This document shows positions 8,400-8,567 of a stretch of DNA of 8,567 bases, one piece after another. The number at the start of each line of letters is the position of its first letter. Position 1 is the stretch's first letter. A program made the translations under genes and the position numbers. The DNA is from a bacterium (lineage in GTDB: Bacteria; Bacillota_I; Bacilli_A; Mycoplasmatales; Mycoplasmoidaceae), in the NCBI GenBank assembly GCA_017633835.1, contig JAGBOP010000050.1, forward strand, positions 1 through 8,567, written 5' to 3'. The notes under the pieces are model-generated. The model was not told where the DNA came from, made no database searches, and was given only the letters and a program-made list of their open reading frames with translations.

Positions 8400-8567
8400 A
8401 TGTGGCGTTGTTTTCTGCGTTTTCGGGCAGATAGAAGAGCTTTTTCTTTTAGGCGTAGACCTGGACGTAAATAATATTCGTGGCGTTGTTCTACTGCCTT
8501 AGTTTCAGCAGCAACTCGTTTAAATTTCTTAAGTGCTAAATCAAGATTGCCGTCTTCAACAATAATC
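8396..8567 (-). CDS. rpsU: 30S ribosomal protein S21 (5' end beyond window)
   Basis: Small basic protein of the 30S subunit, located near the 3' end of 16S rRNA and the anti-Shine-Dalgarno region. Fifty-six residues are visible up to the TAG stop; complete S21 is about 57-65, so probably only the first few codons lie outside the window. The visible N-terminus I-I-V-E-D-G-N-L-D-L-A-L-K-K-F-K-R is typical (V-x-x-x-x-x-L-x-x-A-L-x-x-F-K-R). The middle has H-E-Y-Y-L-R-P, and the C-terminus is a strongly basic tail (S-A-R-K-R-R-K-Q-R-H-M). It uses CGC and CGT more than its neighbours, as expected of a highly expressed gene. Association with ybeY recalls the rpsU-yqeY...phoH-ybeY order of Firmicutes, here shortened. 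Confidence 0.93.
   Translation of the reverse strand, partial: IIVEDGNLDLALKKFKRVAAETKAVEQRHEYYLRPGLRLKEKALLSARKRRKQRHM

Overview
The window comes from a wall-less, AT-rich Mollicute (Mycoplasma/Spiroplasma relatives) that reads UGA as tryptophan. Every long gene is interrupted in the standard code only by in-frame TGA, and each TGA falls where tryptophan fits or is tolerated. Examples are the Fmt segment H107-to-P119 (R-W-R-G-A-A-P), W35 just before the DnaG zinc finger, and all ten tryptophans I can read in the MATE transporter. TGG is also used in several genes, so both codons are decoded. I cannot assign a genus from sequence alone.

Layout: (1) 1-1752, minus, a MATE-family multidrug/cation antiporter whose 3' end runs off the left edge. 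(2) 1753-1833, an 81 bp divergent intergenic region with a 16 bp perfect palindrome carrying a TATAAT box on each strand. (3) 1834-2796, plus, fmt. (4) 2793-8362, minus, a tightly packed housekeeping cluster transcribed in the order ybeY, era, recO, glyS, dnaG. The dnaG stop overlaps the convergent fmt stop, inside a bidirectional terminator hairpin. (5) 8396 to the right edge, minus, rpsU (ribosomal protein S21) lacking only its first few codons, followed at once by a strong intrinsic terminator.

The minus-strand cluster is a shortened form of the conserved Firmicutes order rpsU...phoH-ybeY-dgkA-cdd-era-recO-glyQS-dnaG-sigA. The phoH, dgkA and cdd genes are absent here, and the two-gene glycyl-tRNA synthetase is replaced by a one-gene alpha2 enzyme. 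The sigma factor gene that usually follows dnaG is not here. Functionally the cluster joins ribosome and rRNA maturation (S21, YbeY, Era), DNA repair (RecO), tRNA charging (GlyRS) and replication priming (DnaG). fmt adds formylation of the initiator tRNA.

There are no tRNA or rRNA genes, CRISPR arrays, insertion sequences or long repeats that I can see. No gene-free stretch exceeds about 80 bp. This is mainly an ordinary core region. The more interesting signals are compact overlapping control structures (symmetric divergent promoter, coding bidirectional terminator, stop codon inside a terminator stem), enlarged outward-facing loops in the MATE protein, and a base-composition step at the MATE gene.
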